Shown piece by piece: positions 1-10,150 of a stretch of 64,000 bases of DNA. The stretch lies in NCBI RefSeq assembly GCF_014656195.1, contig NZ_BNBY01000005.1, forward strand, positions 266,971 to 330,970. The letters run 5' to 3'. The notes beneath the pieces were generated by a model that saw nothing but the letters and a program-made list of their open reading frames with translations, did no database searches and was not told the DNA's origin. The position numbers were made by a program, and so were the translations under genes. This DNA comes from Kitasatospora xanthocidica. GTDB lineage: Bacteria > Actinomycetota > Actinomycetes > Streptomycetales > Streptomycetaceae. Numbering within the stretch: position 1 is the first letter of the stretch; each line of letters begins with the position of its first letter.

Positions 1-324
1 ATGGCGCCCGAGGTCATGGACCACCTGGACATCGGGGTCAGCTACGGCGTGCTCGCCTGTCTGGGCGCGGTGGCCGGGCTGCTCTCCTGGCGCGGGCGGC
101 TGGTCGCCCTGGGCGGCGCCGGGCTGATGATCGCCGAACAGATCGCCTCCGACCGGGACGTGGTCACCGCCGTGGGGCACCCGGCGGCGGTGCTCACCGG
201 GGTGGCGCTGTGGCGCTGGCTGCGCCGGGCCGAGCGGCGCCCGCCCCGGCCGCGTCCGGCCGCGGCGCCGGCCGGCGGTGCCGCGCCCGCGCGCGGCGGG
301 GCGCACGTGCGGACCGCGCGCTGA
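1..324 (+). CDS. Small membrane protein, possibly cut at its 5' end
   Basis: The frame is open from the first base of the window and ends at a TGA at 322-324. An ATG lies at position 1, so the real start may be upstream. The 107 residues hold two or three hydrophobic stretches (about residues 12-30, 33-45 and 55-72) followed by a tail rich in Arg, Pro and Ala. I do not recognise the family. It reads toward lon, with about 200 bases between. The lack of visible upstream sequence limits confidence in the start, not in the reading frame, which has strong third-position GC bias. Confidence 0.55.
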   Translation: MAPEVMDHLDIGVSYGVLACLGAVAGLLSWRGRLVALGGAGLMIAEQIASDRDVVTAVGHPAAVLTGVALWRWLRRAERRPPRPRPAAAPAGGAAPARGGAHVRTAR

Positions 325-453
325 GGAATTCCGGGGGTGCGCCGGGTGCTGTCCCGGTGCCGTCCGGTCTGTTCTCCGTGCCCTTTTGACGGCCGCCCCG
401 CGGCCCGCCCGCGGGGCCTTCCCGGCCGGATCGTGTTCGCTCACGGCGAACCA

Positions 454-475
454 GGTGCCGGGAACAACCGGCGCC
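454..475. repeat. Small inverted repeat upstream of lon
   Basis: GGTGCCGG (454-461) and CCGGCGCC (468-475) pair around a 6-base loop with one G-T pair. It may be a short hairpin or an operator; it has no T tract. Confidence 0.3.
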
Positions 476-482
476 CGCCGAG

Positions 483-503
483 CCTTAGTCAGGTCGACTC
501 AAC
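483..503. promoter_or_regulatory. HAIR-like HspR operator upstream of lon
   Basis: CCTTAGT (483-489), exactly 7 bases, then ACTCAAC (497-503) matches the HspR inverted repeat CTTGAGT-N7-ACTCAAG at 5 of 7 and 6 of 7 positions. It lies 21 bases before the lon start codon. HspR control of lon is known in Streptomyces lividans. The match here is by eye. Confidence 0.6.
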
Positions 504-524
504 TTCACTGACTGGGGAGAGATC

Positions 525-2933
<2,409 letters not shown>

Positions 2934-2946
2934 CCGGCGCCGCCCG

Positions 2947-2987
2947 GCCGTCGGCCCCCCGGTTCTCCGGTCCGGGGGGCCGACGGC
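2947..2987. terminator. Hairpin terminator after lon
   Basis: A perfect 16-bp stem (2947-2962 with 2972-2987) and 9-base loop begin 14 bases after the lon stop codon. There is no T tract, as is common in streptomycetes. Confidence 0.7.
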
Positions 2988-3011
2988 ATCCCCGCGTGCG
3001 AGACTGCGGAG

Positions 3012-3578
3012 ATGCCGTCCCCCACGCAGCGCGCGCTGGCCCGGGTGCCGGACCGGCTGCGCCCCTTCCTGGTGCGGCACCGCCGGCTGGTGAAGTTCCT
3101 GCTGGTCGGGAGCGGCTGCTTCGTGCTCACCACGGTGATCAACCTCGAACTCAAGTTCACCGTGCTGCAGCACAAGCCGGTGGTCGCCCTCACCGTCGCG
3201 ACCGTGATCGCCACCGTCGTCTCGTACGTGCTGAACCGCCGCTGGGCCTTCCGGTCCGGCGGCCGGCAGCGTGAGGTCCTGCTGTTCTTCCTGGTCAGCG
3301 CGGTGGCGATCGGCGTCAACGACGTACCGCTGGTGATCTCCCGGTACGTCCTGGACCTGCGCGAGCCGTTCGTCAGCCCCTTCGCCCAGGAGGCCGCGGA
3401 CTTCCTCAGCGGCATGGTCGTCGGCACCTTCGTCGCGATGCTGTTCCGCTTCTGGGCGATGCAGCGGTGGGTCTTCACCCGGCTCGCCGACCGCCCCGGC
3501 GCCGAGCCCGCCCTGGTCCGCACGACGGCCCCGGAACCCGGTTACGCTGCACCCGAAATGCGGCGGGATGTGCCGTAG
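3012..3578 (+). CDS. GtrA family membrane protein
   Basis: GtrA-like proteins are small four-helix membrane proteins linked to moving or placing lipid-linked sugars for cell-surface glycans. The 188 residues show four hydrophobic segments (about 30-48, 55-75, 88-108 and 130-150). Basic loops between them include the typical SYVLNRRWAF, which ends the second helix. A charged cytoplasmic tail follows. The ATG at 3012 is the first in frame, just after the lon terminator. No glycosyltransferase gene lies beside it, so its substrate cannot be inferred from context. Confidence 0.85.
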   Translation: MPSPTQRALARVPDRLRPFLVRHRRLVKFLLVGSGCFVLTTVINLELKFTVLQHKPVVALTVATVIATVVSYVLNRRWAFRSGGRQREVLLFFLVSAVAIGVNDVPLVISRYVLDLREPFVSPFAQEAADFLSGMVVGTFVAMLFRFWAMQRWVFTRLADRPGAEPALVRTTAPEPGYAAPEMRRDVP

Positions 3579-3599
3579 CAGCCGTAGCAAAGGGGCGAG

Positions 3600-4823
3600 G
3601 TGAGCCTGATGCGCGAGCCGGACGGCGTCCGGACCGGGCCCGCCAGCCAGCAGGGCATGCGCCGGGCCAACCTGGCCCTGGTGCTCGGGGTGATCGCGAG
3701 CGGACCGCGCTCGCGCGCCGAGGTGGCCGCCGAGACCGGACTGACCAGGGCCGCGGTCTCCTCCCTCACCGAACAGCTGATCGCCGGCGGCCTGGTGGTC
3801 GAGGCGGGCCCCGCCACGCCCAGCGGCAAGGTCGGCCGCCCCGGCACCGCGCTCGGACTCAACCCGCTCGGCCCCGGCGGCCTCGGCGCCGAGATCGGCG
3901 TCCGGCACCTGGGCGCCTGCGTGGTCGACCTGCGCGGGGAGGTCCGGGCGGTACGGCGCCGCGAGGTCGCCAACCACGGCCGGGAGCCCGCCGCCGTCAT
4001 GGCCGACCTCGCCGCGCTGCTGCGCGCGGCCGTCGCCGAGGCCGGCCTGCGCCCGGCCGGGCTCACCCTGGCCGTGCCCGGGCTGGTCGACACCTCCGGC
4101 GCCCTGCTGCGGCGGGCCGCCAACCTGGACTGGCAGGACGTCCCGCTGGCCGCCGAACTGCGCGCCGCGCTGCGCCCGGCCGCGGACGGCCTGGCCGAAC
4201 TGCCCGTCGAGGCCGACAACGAGGCCAACCTCGGCGGACTGGCCGAGCGCTGGCTGGGCGACGGGCCGGAGGACTTCCTCTACGTCTCGGCCGAGGCCGG
4301 GGTCGGCGCGGCGATCGTGGTCGGCGGACGCCTGCTGCGCGGCGCGCGCGGCTACGCGGGCGAGTTCGGCCACGTGCCGGTCCACCCGGGCGGACCCCGC
4401 TGCGCCTGCGGCGCCCACGGCTGCCTGGAGCGGTACGCGGGCGACGCGGCGGTGCTGCGGGCGGCCGGGCTGGCCGGCGCCCGGGGCGACTGGGTGCCGC
4501 TGCTCGCCGAGCGCGCCGCGGCCGGCCAGGAGTCGGCCCGCGCCGCCCTGGCCGGGGCCGGCTCGGCGCTCGGCATCGCGGCCGCCGGAGCCGTCAACCT
4601 GCTGGACCCGGCCGAGGTGGTCCTGGGTGGCGGCTACGCCCGGCTGGCGCCCTGGCTGCTCCCCGCGATGCGCGCCGAACTGACCGCCCGGGTGACCGTC
4701 CGGCCGTGGTCGGAGGACCGGCTGACCGTCTCCCGGCTGGGCCGTCGCGGCCCGCTGCTGGGAGCCGCGGTGAGCGTGGTGCGGGCCATCGTCGCCGACC
4801 CGGCCCCGCTCGCGGGCGGCTGA
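3600..4823 (+). CDS. ROK family transcriptional repressor
   Basis: ROK repressors (NagC/XylR type) bind DNA through an N-terminal winged helix and sense sugars through a C-terminal kinase-like fold. Residues about 25-75 form the helix-turn-helix (RAEVAAETGLTRAAVSSL). The ROK fold follows, with the zinc site CACGAHGCLE and the EFGH motif. The kinase ATP loop DxGxT is degraded (GAEIGVRHLG), which fits a regulator and not a glucokinase. The GTG at 3600 follows AGGGGCGAG; an ATG at 3609 is an alternative. No sugar transporter is adjacent, so the regulon is unknown. It faces the DUF3533 gene across a shared terminator. Confidence 0.88.
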   Translation: MSLMREPDGVRTGPASQQGMRRANLALVLGVIASGPRSRAEVAAETGLTRAAVSSLTEQLIAGGLVVEAGPATPSGKVGRPGTALGLNPLGPGGLGAEIGVRHLGACVVDLRGEVRAVRRREVANHGREPAAVMADLAALLRAAVAEAGLRPAGLTLAVPGLVDTSGALLRRAANLDWQDVPLAAELRAALRPAADGLAELPVEADNEANLGGLAERWLGDGPEDFLYVSAEAGVGAAIVVGGRLLRGARGYAGEFGHVPVHPGGPRCACGAHGCLERYAGDAAVLRAAGLAGARGDWVPLLAERAAAGQESARAALAGAGSALGIAAAGAVNLLDPAEVVLGGGYARLAPWLLPAMRAELTARVTVRPWSEDRLTVSRLGRRGPLLGAAVSVVRAIVADPAPLAGG

Positions 4824-4889
4824 CCGGCCCGTGCGTGCCGTACCGCCCGTACGGGCCGCCCCACCCGTGCGTGCCGCCCCGGGACGCGC

Positions 4890-4920
4890 CGAGCCCCCGG
4901 CCGGTGGGGCCGGGGGCTCG
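4890..4920. terminator. Bidirectional terminator between convergent genes
   Basis: GAGCCCCCGGCC (4891-4902) pairs perfectly with 4908-4919, and one flanking C-G pair extends the stem. It lies between the ROK gene and the leftward DUF3533 gene and can serve both. Confidence 0.7.
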
Positions 4921-4940
4921 GGGGCAGAGGGGGAGCGGGA

Positions 4941-5981
4941 TCAGGCCGCGACGGCCACGGGCTCGCGCTCCTCGGTGCGGGTCCCGCGGACGACGCCCAG
5001 GAAGGCGACGCCGATGCCGATCAGCGCCCAGACGACCAGCACCAGGATCGGCATCCCCAGGTTGGTGGAGCCGAAGTAGGCGATCGACTTGGTGGCGGCG
5101 GTGCCGGCGCCGTTCGGGATCACCGAGCCGATGGCCCGCCAGAACGGCGGCATCATCGGCGCCGGGTAGACCCCGCCCGCGCTCGGGTTGCCCAGGACGA
5201 CGAAGACCAGCACCGCGAGGCCGATGCCGATGATCCCGAACAGGCACTGCAGCGCCATGGTGAACGCGCCGACCGAGAAGACCACCAGGGCCCCGATGGC
5301 GGTGAGCGAGAGGATCGAGCCCGGCAGGGCGTCCAGCACCGGCCCGGCGATGATCGTGCCGCCGAGGCCGGCCGCGACCGAGTAGAGCGCCAGGACACCC
5401 AGCCGGATCAGCAGGCGGTGGGCGTTGGCCGGCTTGGAGCCGGCGCTGATGCCGAGGATCGAGGCGACCAGGTAGCCGCCGACGCACCAGCCGATGACCA
5501 GGTAGAAGGAGGAGAGGCCGTTGGTGTCGCCCTTGGCGAGCGGCAGGACGTCCTCGACCTTGACCGTACGGCCCTGGCTCCTGTCGATCGCGGTGGTGAT
5601 GGTCTCGGCGGCCTTGGCGGCGGACGGGCCGCGGGCGCCGCCGACCAGCAGGGTGTCCTCGGTGCCGGTCGGGTTCACGACCCAGGCGGCGTAGATCTTC
5701 TGGTCCTTGATCTGCGCGGTCGCGGTCTCGGCGTCCGGCGCGGTGACGGCCTTGACGGCGTCGTTCGGGACCGCCTCCAGCGCCCCGACCAGCTTGGGGG
5801 CGACCTGCGGCGGGGCGACCACCGCGATGGAGAGGTTCTGCGGGGCCGGCTTGTGCAGCGCCCCGATGTAGGAGGTGATGAACCCGAGCTGGAGCAGCAG
5901 CACCCCGATCACGAGCAGTGCCGCGCGCGGGGTGACCGCGCTCTTCAGTTCGGCGACGAAACCCTGCCCCGGGGCTGCCAT
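4941..5981 (-). CDS. DUF3533/ABC-2-like membrane protein
   Basis: The 346-residue protein has one N-terminal membrane helix (about 20-40). An extracytoplasmic region of about 120 residues follows, then five or six C-terminal helices from about residue 170. This is the layout of the DUF3533 (SNG1-like) and ABC-2 permease-like proteins, which are often tied to export or drug tolerance. The frame is open to 6194, but the ATG at 5981 has AAGGAG six bases upstream and starts a typical sequence (MAAPGQGFVAELK). It diverges from a MarR gene, with a perfect palindrome between them, so MarR repression is likely. The transported compound is unknown. Confidence 0.75.
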   Translation of the reverse strand: MAAPGQGFVAELKSAVTPRAALLVIGVLLLQLGFITSYIGALHKPAPQNLSIAVVAPPQVAPKLVGALEAVPNDAVKAVTAPDAETATAQIKDQKIYAAWVVNPTGTEDTLLVGGARGPSAAKAAETITTAIDRSQGRTVKVEDVLPLAKGDTNGLSSFYLVIGWCVGGYLVASILGISAGSKPANAHRLLIRLGVLALYSVAAGLGGTIIAGPVLDALPGSILSLTAIGALVVFSVGAFTMALQCLFGIIGIGLAVLVFVVLGNPSAGGVYPAPMMPPFWRAIGSVIPNGAGTAATKSIAYFGSTNLGMPILVLVVWALIGIGVAFLGVVRGTRTEEREPVAVAA

Positions 5982-6027
5982 CCACATCTCCTTGCGTATC
6001 GGGGAAAAACGGATCTTCCAGAACCGA

Positions 6028-6046
6028 TACTTCATACCATGAAGTA
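6028..6046. promoter_or_regulatory. Perfect palindrome between DUF3533 and marR genes
   Basis: TACTTCAT-ACC-ATGAAGTA is an 8+8 bp perfect inverted repeat in an AT-rich island. It lies 47 bases upstream of the DUF3533 start codon and 61 bases before the marR start. Size and position fit a MarR-family operator. Confidence 0.65.
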
Positions 6047-6106
6047 GTTGGCTTGTCGCACCTCCCGCGCCGCGGGCGGCCCGGGGCACTGGGCGATACT
6101 GGCGCG

Positions 6107-6556
6107 GTGAGCGACGAGGAAGCCCTGGTGGCGGTGGAGCGCGAGGTCGCGCTGATGTTCCGGCGGGGCCGGGCCAGAGTGGCGGAACTCTCACGCCGGG
6201 TGCACCCCGGGCTGGAGGGGATGGCGTACAGCCTGCTCGGTTACGTCGAGCAGGCCGGGAGGGTCCGGGTGACCGACGTCGGCGCCCACTTCACGGTGGG
6301 CAAGGCGACGGTGAGCCGGCAGATCCGCGCGCTGGAGGAGCTCGGGCTGGTGGCCCGGGAGGCCGACCCGCTGGACCGCCGGGCCGCGCTGGTGTCGCTG
6401 ACCGAGGACGGGCGGCGGCGCTACCTGGCCGCCCGGGACGCCCGGATGCGGCGGGTGCACGAGGTGATGGGCGGCTGGTCGCAGGAGGACACGGTGCGCT
6501 TCGCTGAGCTGCTGCACCGGTTCAACGACGTGCTGGCGGAGCCGCCGGTCGACTGA
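6107..6556 (+). CDS. MarR family transcriptional regulator
   Basis: The 149-residue protein has the MarR winged helix: recognition helix near VGKATVSRQIRALEELGLV and wing near DRRAALVSLTEDGRR. Such dimers usually repress efflux or stress genes until a small phenolic or drug-like ligand binds. The frame is open from a TTG at 6053. I chose the GTG at 6107 because a GATACT -10 hexamer (6095-6100) ends 6 bases before it, which points to a leaderless transcript. It sits between a DUF3533 membrane gene and an MFS exporter, both preceded by palindromes, so it probably controls one or both. Confidence 0.88.
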   Translation: MSDEEALVAVEREVALMFRRGRARVAELSRRVHPGLEGMAYSLLGYVEQAGRVRVTDVGAHFTVGKATVSRQIRALEELGLVAREADPLDRRAALVSLTEDGRRRYLAARDARMRRVHEVMGGWSQEDTVRFAELLHRFNDVLAEPPVD

Positions 6557-6619
6557 CCGGGGTCCGCGGCGGTGCGCCCCGGTCGGCGGCGCCGGTCTCT
6601 TTACCTGGCCTTGAAGAAA

Positions 6620-6663
6620 GTTGCCTAATTCAACCATCTCATCTTATGGTTGCTTAAGGCAAC
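6620..6663. promoter_or_regulatory. Promoter and 18-bp imperfect operator of the MFS gene
   Basis: GTTGCCTAATTCAACCAT (6620-6637) and ATGGTTGCTTAAGGCAAC (6646-6663) pair at 15 of 18 positions. Inside lies a promoter-like pair TTGCCT (6621-6626) and TATGGT (6645-6650) with an 18-base spacer. A repressor bound here would block RNA polymerase; the MarR protein encoded just upstream is the obvious candidate. Confidence 0.65.
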
Positions 6664-6711
6664 GAACTTTCATGATGCGCGTATCCCGCACGCCCGCGCC
6701 GAAGGACCCAG

Positions 6712-8265
6712 ATGACCGTGACCACCGAGGCCGCGAGCGGCACCGCCGCCGCCGTCGACGACCGACAGATGACCCACCGACAGGTGATGGAGGCGCTCTC
6801 CGGCCTGCTGCTCGGCCTCTTCGTGGCCGTGCTCTCCTCGACCGTCGTCTCCAACGCCCTGCCGCACATCCTGGCCGACCTGCACGGCGGCCAGTCCGCG
6901 TACACCTGGGTGATCACCGCGGCGCTGCTCACCCTCACCGCCTCCACCCCGATCTGGGGCAAGCTCTCCGACCTCGCCAGCAAGAAGCTGCTGCTGCAGA
7001 TCGCCCTGCTGATCTACATCGCGACCTCCGCGCTGGCCGGCCTGTCGCAGAACACGGCCGAGCTGATCGCCTGCCGCGCGCTGCAGGGCGTCGGCGCCGG
7101 CGGTGTCGTCGCGCTGGGCCAGATCTGCCTGGCCGCGATGGTCCCGCCGCGCGAGCGCGGCCGGTACAGCGGCTACTTCGGCGCCGTCTTCGCCCTCGCC
7201 ACCATCGGCGGCCCGCTGATCGGCGGCGTCATCGTGGACACCTCCTGGCTGGGCTGGCGCTGGTGCTTCTACGTCGGCATCCCGTTCGCGGTGGCCGCGA
7301 TCCTGGTGGTGCAGCGGACCCTCAAGCTGCCGGTGGTCAAGCGCAAGGCGAAGATCGACTACCTGGGCGCGCTGGTCATCACCGCCTCGGTCAGCCTGCT
7401 GATGATCTGGATCACGCTGGCCGGCAAGAACTACGCCTGGCTGTCCTGGCAGACCGCGGCCATGGTCGGCGGCGGCCTGGTGCTGGGCGCGCTCGCCGTC
7501 GTGGTCGAGCGCCGCGCCGCCGAGCCGATCATCCCGCCGGACCTCTTCAAGTACCGGACCGTTACCCTGTCCGCCCTCGCCAGCGTGCTGGTCGGCGTCG
7601 GGATGTACGGCGCGACCACCTTCCTCAGCCAGTACTTCCAGCTGGCCCGCGCCAAGTCCCCGACGATGGCCGGTCTGATGACCCTGCCGATGATCCTCGG
7701 CCTGGCGGTCTCCTCCGCCGTGGCCGGGCGACTGATCACCAAGTACGGCCGGTGGAAGGCCTACCTGGTCGCCGGCACCGCGCTGCTCGCGGTCGGCTTC
7801 GGCCTGCTGGGCACCGCCCGGGCCGACACGGACTACGTGCTGCTCTCCGTCTACATGGCGATCACCGGCGTCGGCCTCGGCCTGACCAGCCAGAACCTGG
7901 TGCTCGCGGTGCAGAACACGGTGCCCCGGCACGAGCTCGGCGCGGCCAGCTCGGTGGTCACCTTCTTCCGCACCATGGGCGGCGCGATGGGCGTCTCCGC
8001 GCTCGGCGCGCTGATGACGAACAAGGTCGGCCACTACCTGACGGAGAACCTGGCCGCCGCGCACATCCCGGCCGGGCACGCGGCGACCGGCGGCGGCATC
8101 CCGGACCTGCACAAGCTGCCCGCCCCGATCCTCCCGCTGGTGACCGACGCCTTCGGCCACGGGGTCGGCACCGTCTTCCTGTGGGCCGCCCCGTTCGCCG
8201 CGCTGGCCTTCGTCACCGTGCTGTTCATCCGGGAGACGGTGCTGAAGACCACCCAGGAGAACTGA
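6712..8265 (+). CDS. MFS multidrug exporter, DHA2 (EmrB/QacA) type
   Basis: The protein is a 517-residue proton-coupled exporter of the 14-helix DHA2 group. It starts with a helix carrying the family pattern LSSTVVSNALPHILADL. Motif A follows as GKLSDLASKK, and motif C-like glycines as LATIGGPLIGG. The ATG at 6712 follows GAAGGA at 5 bases. The preceding MarR gene and the operator over its promoter indicate inducible efflux of a toxic compound or metabolite. The 3' end is followed by a degenerate 17-bp tandem repeat that copies the last codons, then a long hairpin. Confidence 0.9.
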   Translation: MTVTTEAASGTAAAVDDRQMTHRQVMEALSGLLLGLFVAVLSSTVVSNALPHILADLHGGQSAYTWVITAALLTLTASTPIWGKLSDLASKKLLLQIALLIYIATSALAGLSQNTAELIACRALQGVGAGGVVALGQICLAAMVPPRERGRYSGYFGAVFALATIGGPLIGGVIVDTSWLGWRWCFYVGIPFAVAAILVVQRTLKLPVVKRKAKIDYLGALVITASVSLLMIWITLAGKNYAWLSWQTAAMVGGGLVLGALAVVVERRAAEPIIPPDLFKYRTVTLSALASVLVGVGMYGATTFLSQYFQLARAKSPTMAGLMTLPMILGLAVSSAVAGRLITKYGRWKAYLVAGTALLAVGFGLLGTARADTDYVLLSVYMAITGVGLGLTSQNLVLAVQNTVPRHELGAASSVVTFFRTMGGAMGVSALGALMTNKVGHYLTENLAAAHIPAGHAATGGGIPDLHKLPAPILPLVTDAFGHGVGTVFLWAAPFAALAFVTVLFIRETVLKTTQEN

Positions 8266-8297
8266 CCACCCGGGAGAACCGACCGCCGGGGAGCGGG
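8247..8297 (+). repeat. 17-bp degenerate tandem repeat over the MFS stop codon
   Basis: Three units start at 8247, 8264 and 8281. The first two differ at two positions (GACCACCCAGGAGAACT and GACCACCCGGGAGAACC) and the third is weaker. Unit 1 is coding, the stop codon falls at the unit 1-2 boundary, and units 2 and 3 are non-coding. Confidence 0.7.
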
Positions 8298-8312
8298 CCG
8301 ACGGGATACGCG

Positions 8313-8350
8313 AACGGGCCGGGGAGTGTCGAGACACTCCCCGGCCCGTT
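8313..8350. terminator. Long bidirectional terminator hairpin
   Basis: An 18-bp perfect stem (8313-8330 with 8333-8350) lies between the MFS gene and the leftward small membrane gene and can stop transcription from both sides. Confidence 0.8.
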
Positions 8351-8366
8351 GCTCGTGCCGCGGCGG

Positions 8367-8618
8367 CTACTTGCCGGCGATCAGCATCAGTCCGTAGCCG
8401 ACCGTCGCGGCGCAGGCCGCGAAGCAGACGTACGCGCCGGCCAGGGCCAGCTTGGCCCCGCCCGCGGCCGGGGCGCCCGAGCCCTCGCGGGCGGCGCTCA
8501 GCGAGGCCTCGCGGCGGGACAGGGCCAGGATGCCGAGGGCGAAGACGGCGACGACGGCGACGGTGATGCCGAAGCTGAAGCCGGCGGTCTGCGCCAGGGC
8601 GTTCCACTTGATGTGCAT
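8367..8618 (-). CDS. Small two-helix membrane protein next to PiT permease
   Basis: This 83-residue protein has two membrane segments (about 10-32 and 58-80) joined by a short polar loop rich in Ser, Glu and Arg. It lies 26 bases after the PiT phosphate permease gene on the same strand, so the two are almost surely cotranscribed under the same PHO box. Its function is unknown. A role as an accessory subunit of the permease is inference from position only. The ATG at 8618 is preceded by GAGGAG. Confidence 0.75.
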   Translation of the reverse strand: MHIKWNALAQTAGFSFGITVAVVAVFALGILALSRREASLSAAREGSGAPAAGGAKLALAGAYVCFAACAATVGYGLMLIAGK

Positions 8619-8644
8619 GGTGAGTGCTCCTCAGCCTGCGGCGC

Positions 8645-9817
8645 TCAGGCCGCGACCGTGGTTGAGGCGGGGGTGGGGACGTTCGCGGTGACGGTGGGCG
8701 CCACCTCGACCGGGGTGACGTCGTTGACGTTGTCCGCGCCGACCGGCTGGCGGCGGGAGATCAGCCACATCGCGCCCGAGCCGGACACCAGCGCGACGCC
8801 GACCAGGACGATGCCCCAGGTGCCCTGCTCGGCCAGCAGGGCCGCGCCGCCGGAGACCAGCGCGGCGGCCGGCAGGGTCAGGCCCCAGGTGTAGACCATG
8901 CGGCGGACCAGGCTCCAGCGCAGCTCGCCCTTCGGGCCGCCGAGGCCGGCGCCCATGATGCCGCCGGAGCAGACCTGGGTGGTGGAGAGGCCGAAGCCCA
9001 TGTGCGAGGAGGTCAGGATGACGGTCGCGGCGGCCGACTCGGAGGCGAAGCCCTGCGGCGGACGGATGTCGGCCAGGCCCTTGCCCATCGAGCGGATGAT
9101 CCGCCAGCCGCCCATGTAGGTGCCGAGCGCGATCGCGGCACCCGCGGAGACGATCACCCAGGTGGGCGGCAGCGCGCCGTGCGGCAGGGCGCCGACCGAG
9201 ACCAGGGTCAGGGTGATGATGCCCATCGTCTTCTGGGCGTCGTTGGTGCCGTGCGCCAGCGAGATCAGCGAGGACGAGAAGATCTGGCCGGTCTTGAAGC
9301 CCTTCTCGGTGGCCGCGTCGTCGCCCTTGCGGGTGATCGCGTAGGCCAGCTTGGTCGCGCCCCAGGCGGCGAGTCCGGCGACGAACGGGGAGGCGACCGC
9401 GGGGATGATGATCTTGGTGACCACGGTGTCGAAGTTGACGCCGTTCATGCCGACGCCGACGATCGTGGCGCCGATCAGGCCGCCGTACAGCGCGTGCGAG
9501 GAGCTGGACGGCAGGCCGCGCAGCCAGGTCAGCAGGTTCCAGAGGATCGCTCCGGCCAGTGCGGCGAAGATGATCTCGGGATGGACCCCGGCCTTCTCGT
9601 TGACGATGCCGCCGGAGATGGTGGTGGCGACCTTCACGGAGAGGAACGCGCCCGCGAAGTTGAGGACGGCCGCGATGGTGACCGCGACCTTCGGACGAAG
9701 AGCTCCGGTCGCGATCGCGGTGGCGGCCGCGTTGGCGGTGTCGTGGAACCCGTTGGTGAAGTCGAAGGCGAGCGCCGTGATGATCACAACGGCCACCAGG
9801 AACGAGATGTGTTCCAT
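8645..9817 (-). CDS. pit: PiT family inorganic phosphate permease
   Basis: PiT proteins import metal-phosphate with protons through the cytoplasmic membrane. The 390 residues carry the two inverted PiT signature repeats: FDFTNGFHDTANA near residues 20-32 and SLAHGTNDAQK in the second half. There are about ten membrane helices. The ATG at 9817 begins MEHISFL; a TTG at 9823 is a weaker choice. A PHO box 60-81 bases upstream indicates control by PhoP. A small membrane gene follows in the same unit. Whether it is the high- or low-affinity paralogue cannot be told here. Confidence 0.93.
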   Translation of the reverse strand: MEHISFLVAVVIITALAFDFTNGFHDTANAAATAIATGALRPKVAVTIAAVLNFAGAFLSVKVATTISGGIVNEKAGVHPEIIFAALAGAILWNLLTWLRGLPSSSSHALYGGLIGATIVGVGMNGVNFDTVVTKIIIPAVASPFVAGLAAWGATKLAYAITRKGDDAATEKGFKTGQIFSSSLISLAHGTNDAQKTMGIITLTLVSVGALPHGALPPTWVIVSAGAAIALGTYMGGWRIIRSMGKGLADIRPPQGFASESAAATVILTSSHMGFGLSTTQVCSGGIMGAGLGGPKGELRWSLVRRMVYTWGLTLPAAALVSGGAALLAEQGTWGIVLVGVALVSGSGAMWLISRRQPVGADNVNDVTPVEVAPTVTANVPTPASTTVAA

Positions 9818-10150
9818 ACCCAAACAATCGTCTTAGTTGTCGCACGGACGTTGATGACTGTCGCGACCGTAGGTCGGCTGGGTAAACGGAAGGTGAACTG
9901 AGCCGGGAATCGTGGTTCCGATGGTGGACCCAGGGTGTCCGTAAGCTTTCGTTCGGGTGGCCGAGGCCGCGCTGAACTGGACATTAGCGAAGAACGCCCT
10001 GGTTCGTTCGGGTTTGCTGAGACCTGTCTCACAGATCAATCGAGAATTAACCTCCCGGTCCGCGTGCGCCCTGTTTCCGGCGAGTAACACGTGGGAGGAT
10101 CTGCGGGATCCGGGAGACCGGGACAGGGCACGGGCGGGGAGGACCAACCC
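9818..10150. other. Divergent intergenic region between pit and the NlpC/P60 gene
   Basis: These 333 bases hold a PHO box on the pit side (9877-9898), an AT-richer stretch near 9980-10060 that probably contains the rightward promoter, and the GGGGAGGA ribosome site of the NlpC/P60 gene (10137-10143). I see no RNA gene or coding sequence here. Confidence 0.5.
9877..9898 (-). promoter_or_regulatory. PHO box (PhoP direct repeats) of pit
   Basis: Read on the minus strand, two adjacent 11-base units GTTCACCTTCC and GTTTACCCAGC match the Streptomyces PhoP unit, whose conserved part is GTTCACC. They lie upstream of the phosphate permease, the expected target. Confidence 0.75.

Noticed and set aside
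4829..4880. Repeated CCCGTGCGTGCCG words after the ROK gene
   Set aside because: Two short copies between convergent genes are probably part of the terminator region; too short to call a separate element.
9960..10150. Possible c-di-AMP (ydaO-type) riboswitch before the NlpC/P60 gene
   Set aside because: This gene type is often preceded by that riboswitch in actinobacteria, but I could not find its conserved core here. A covariance-model search would decide.
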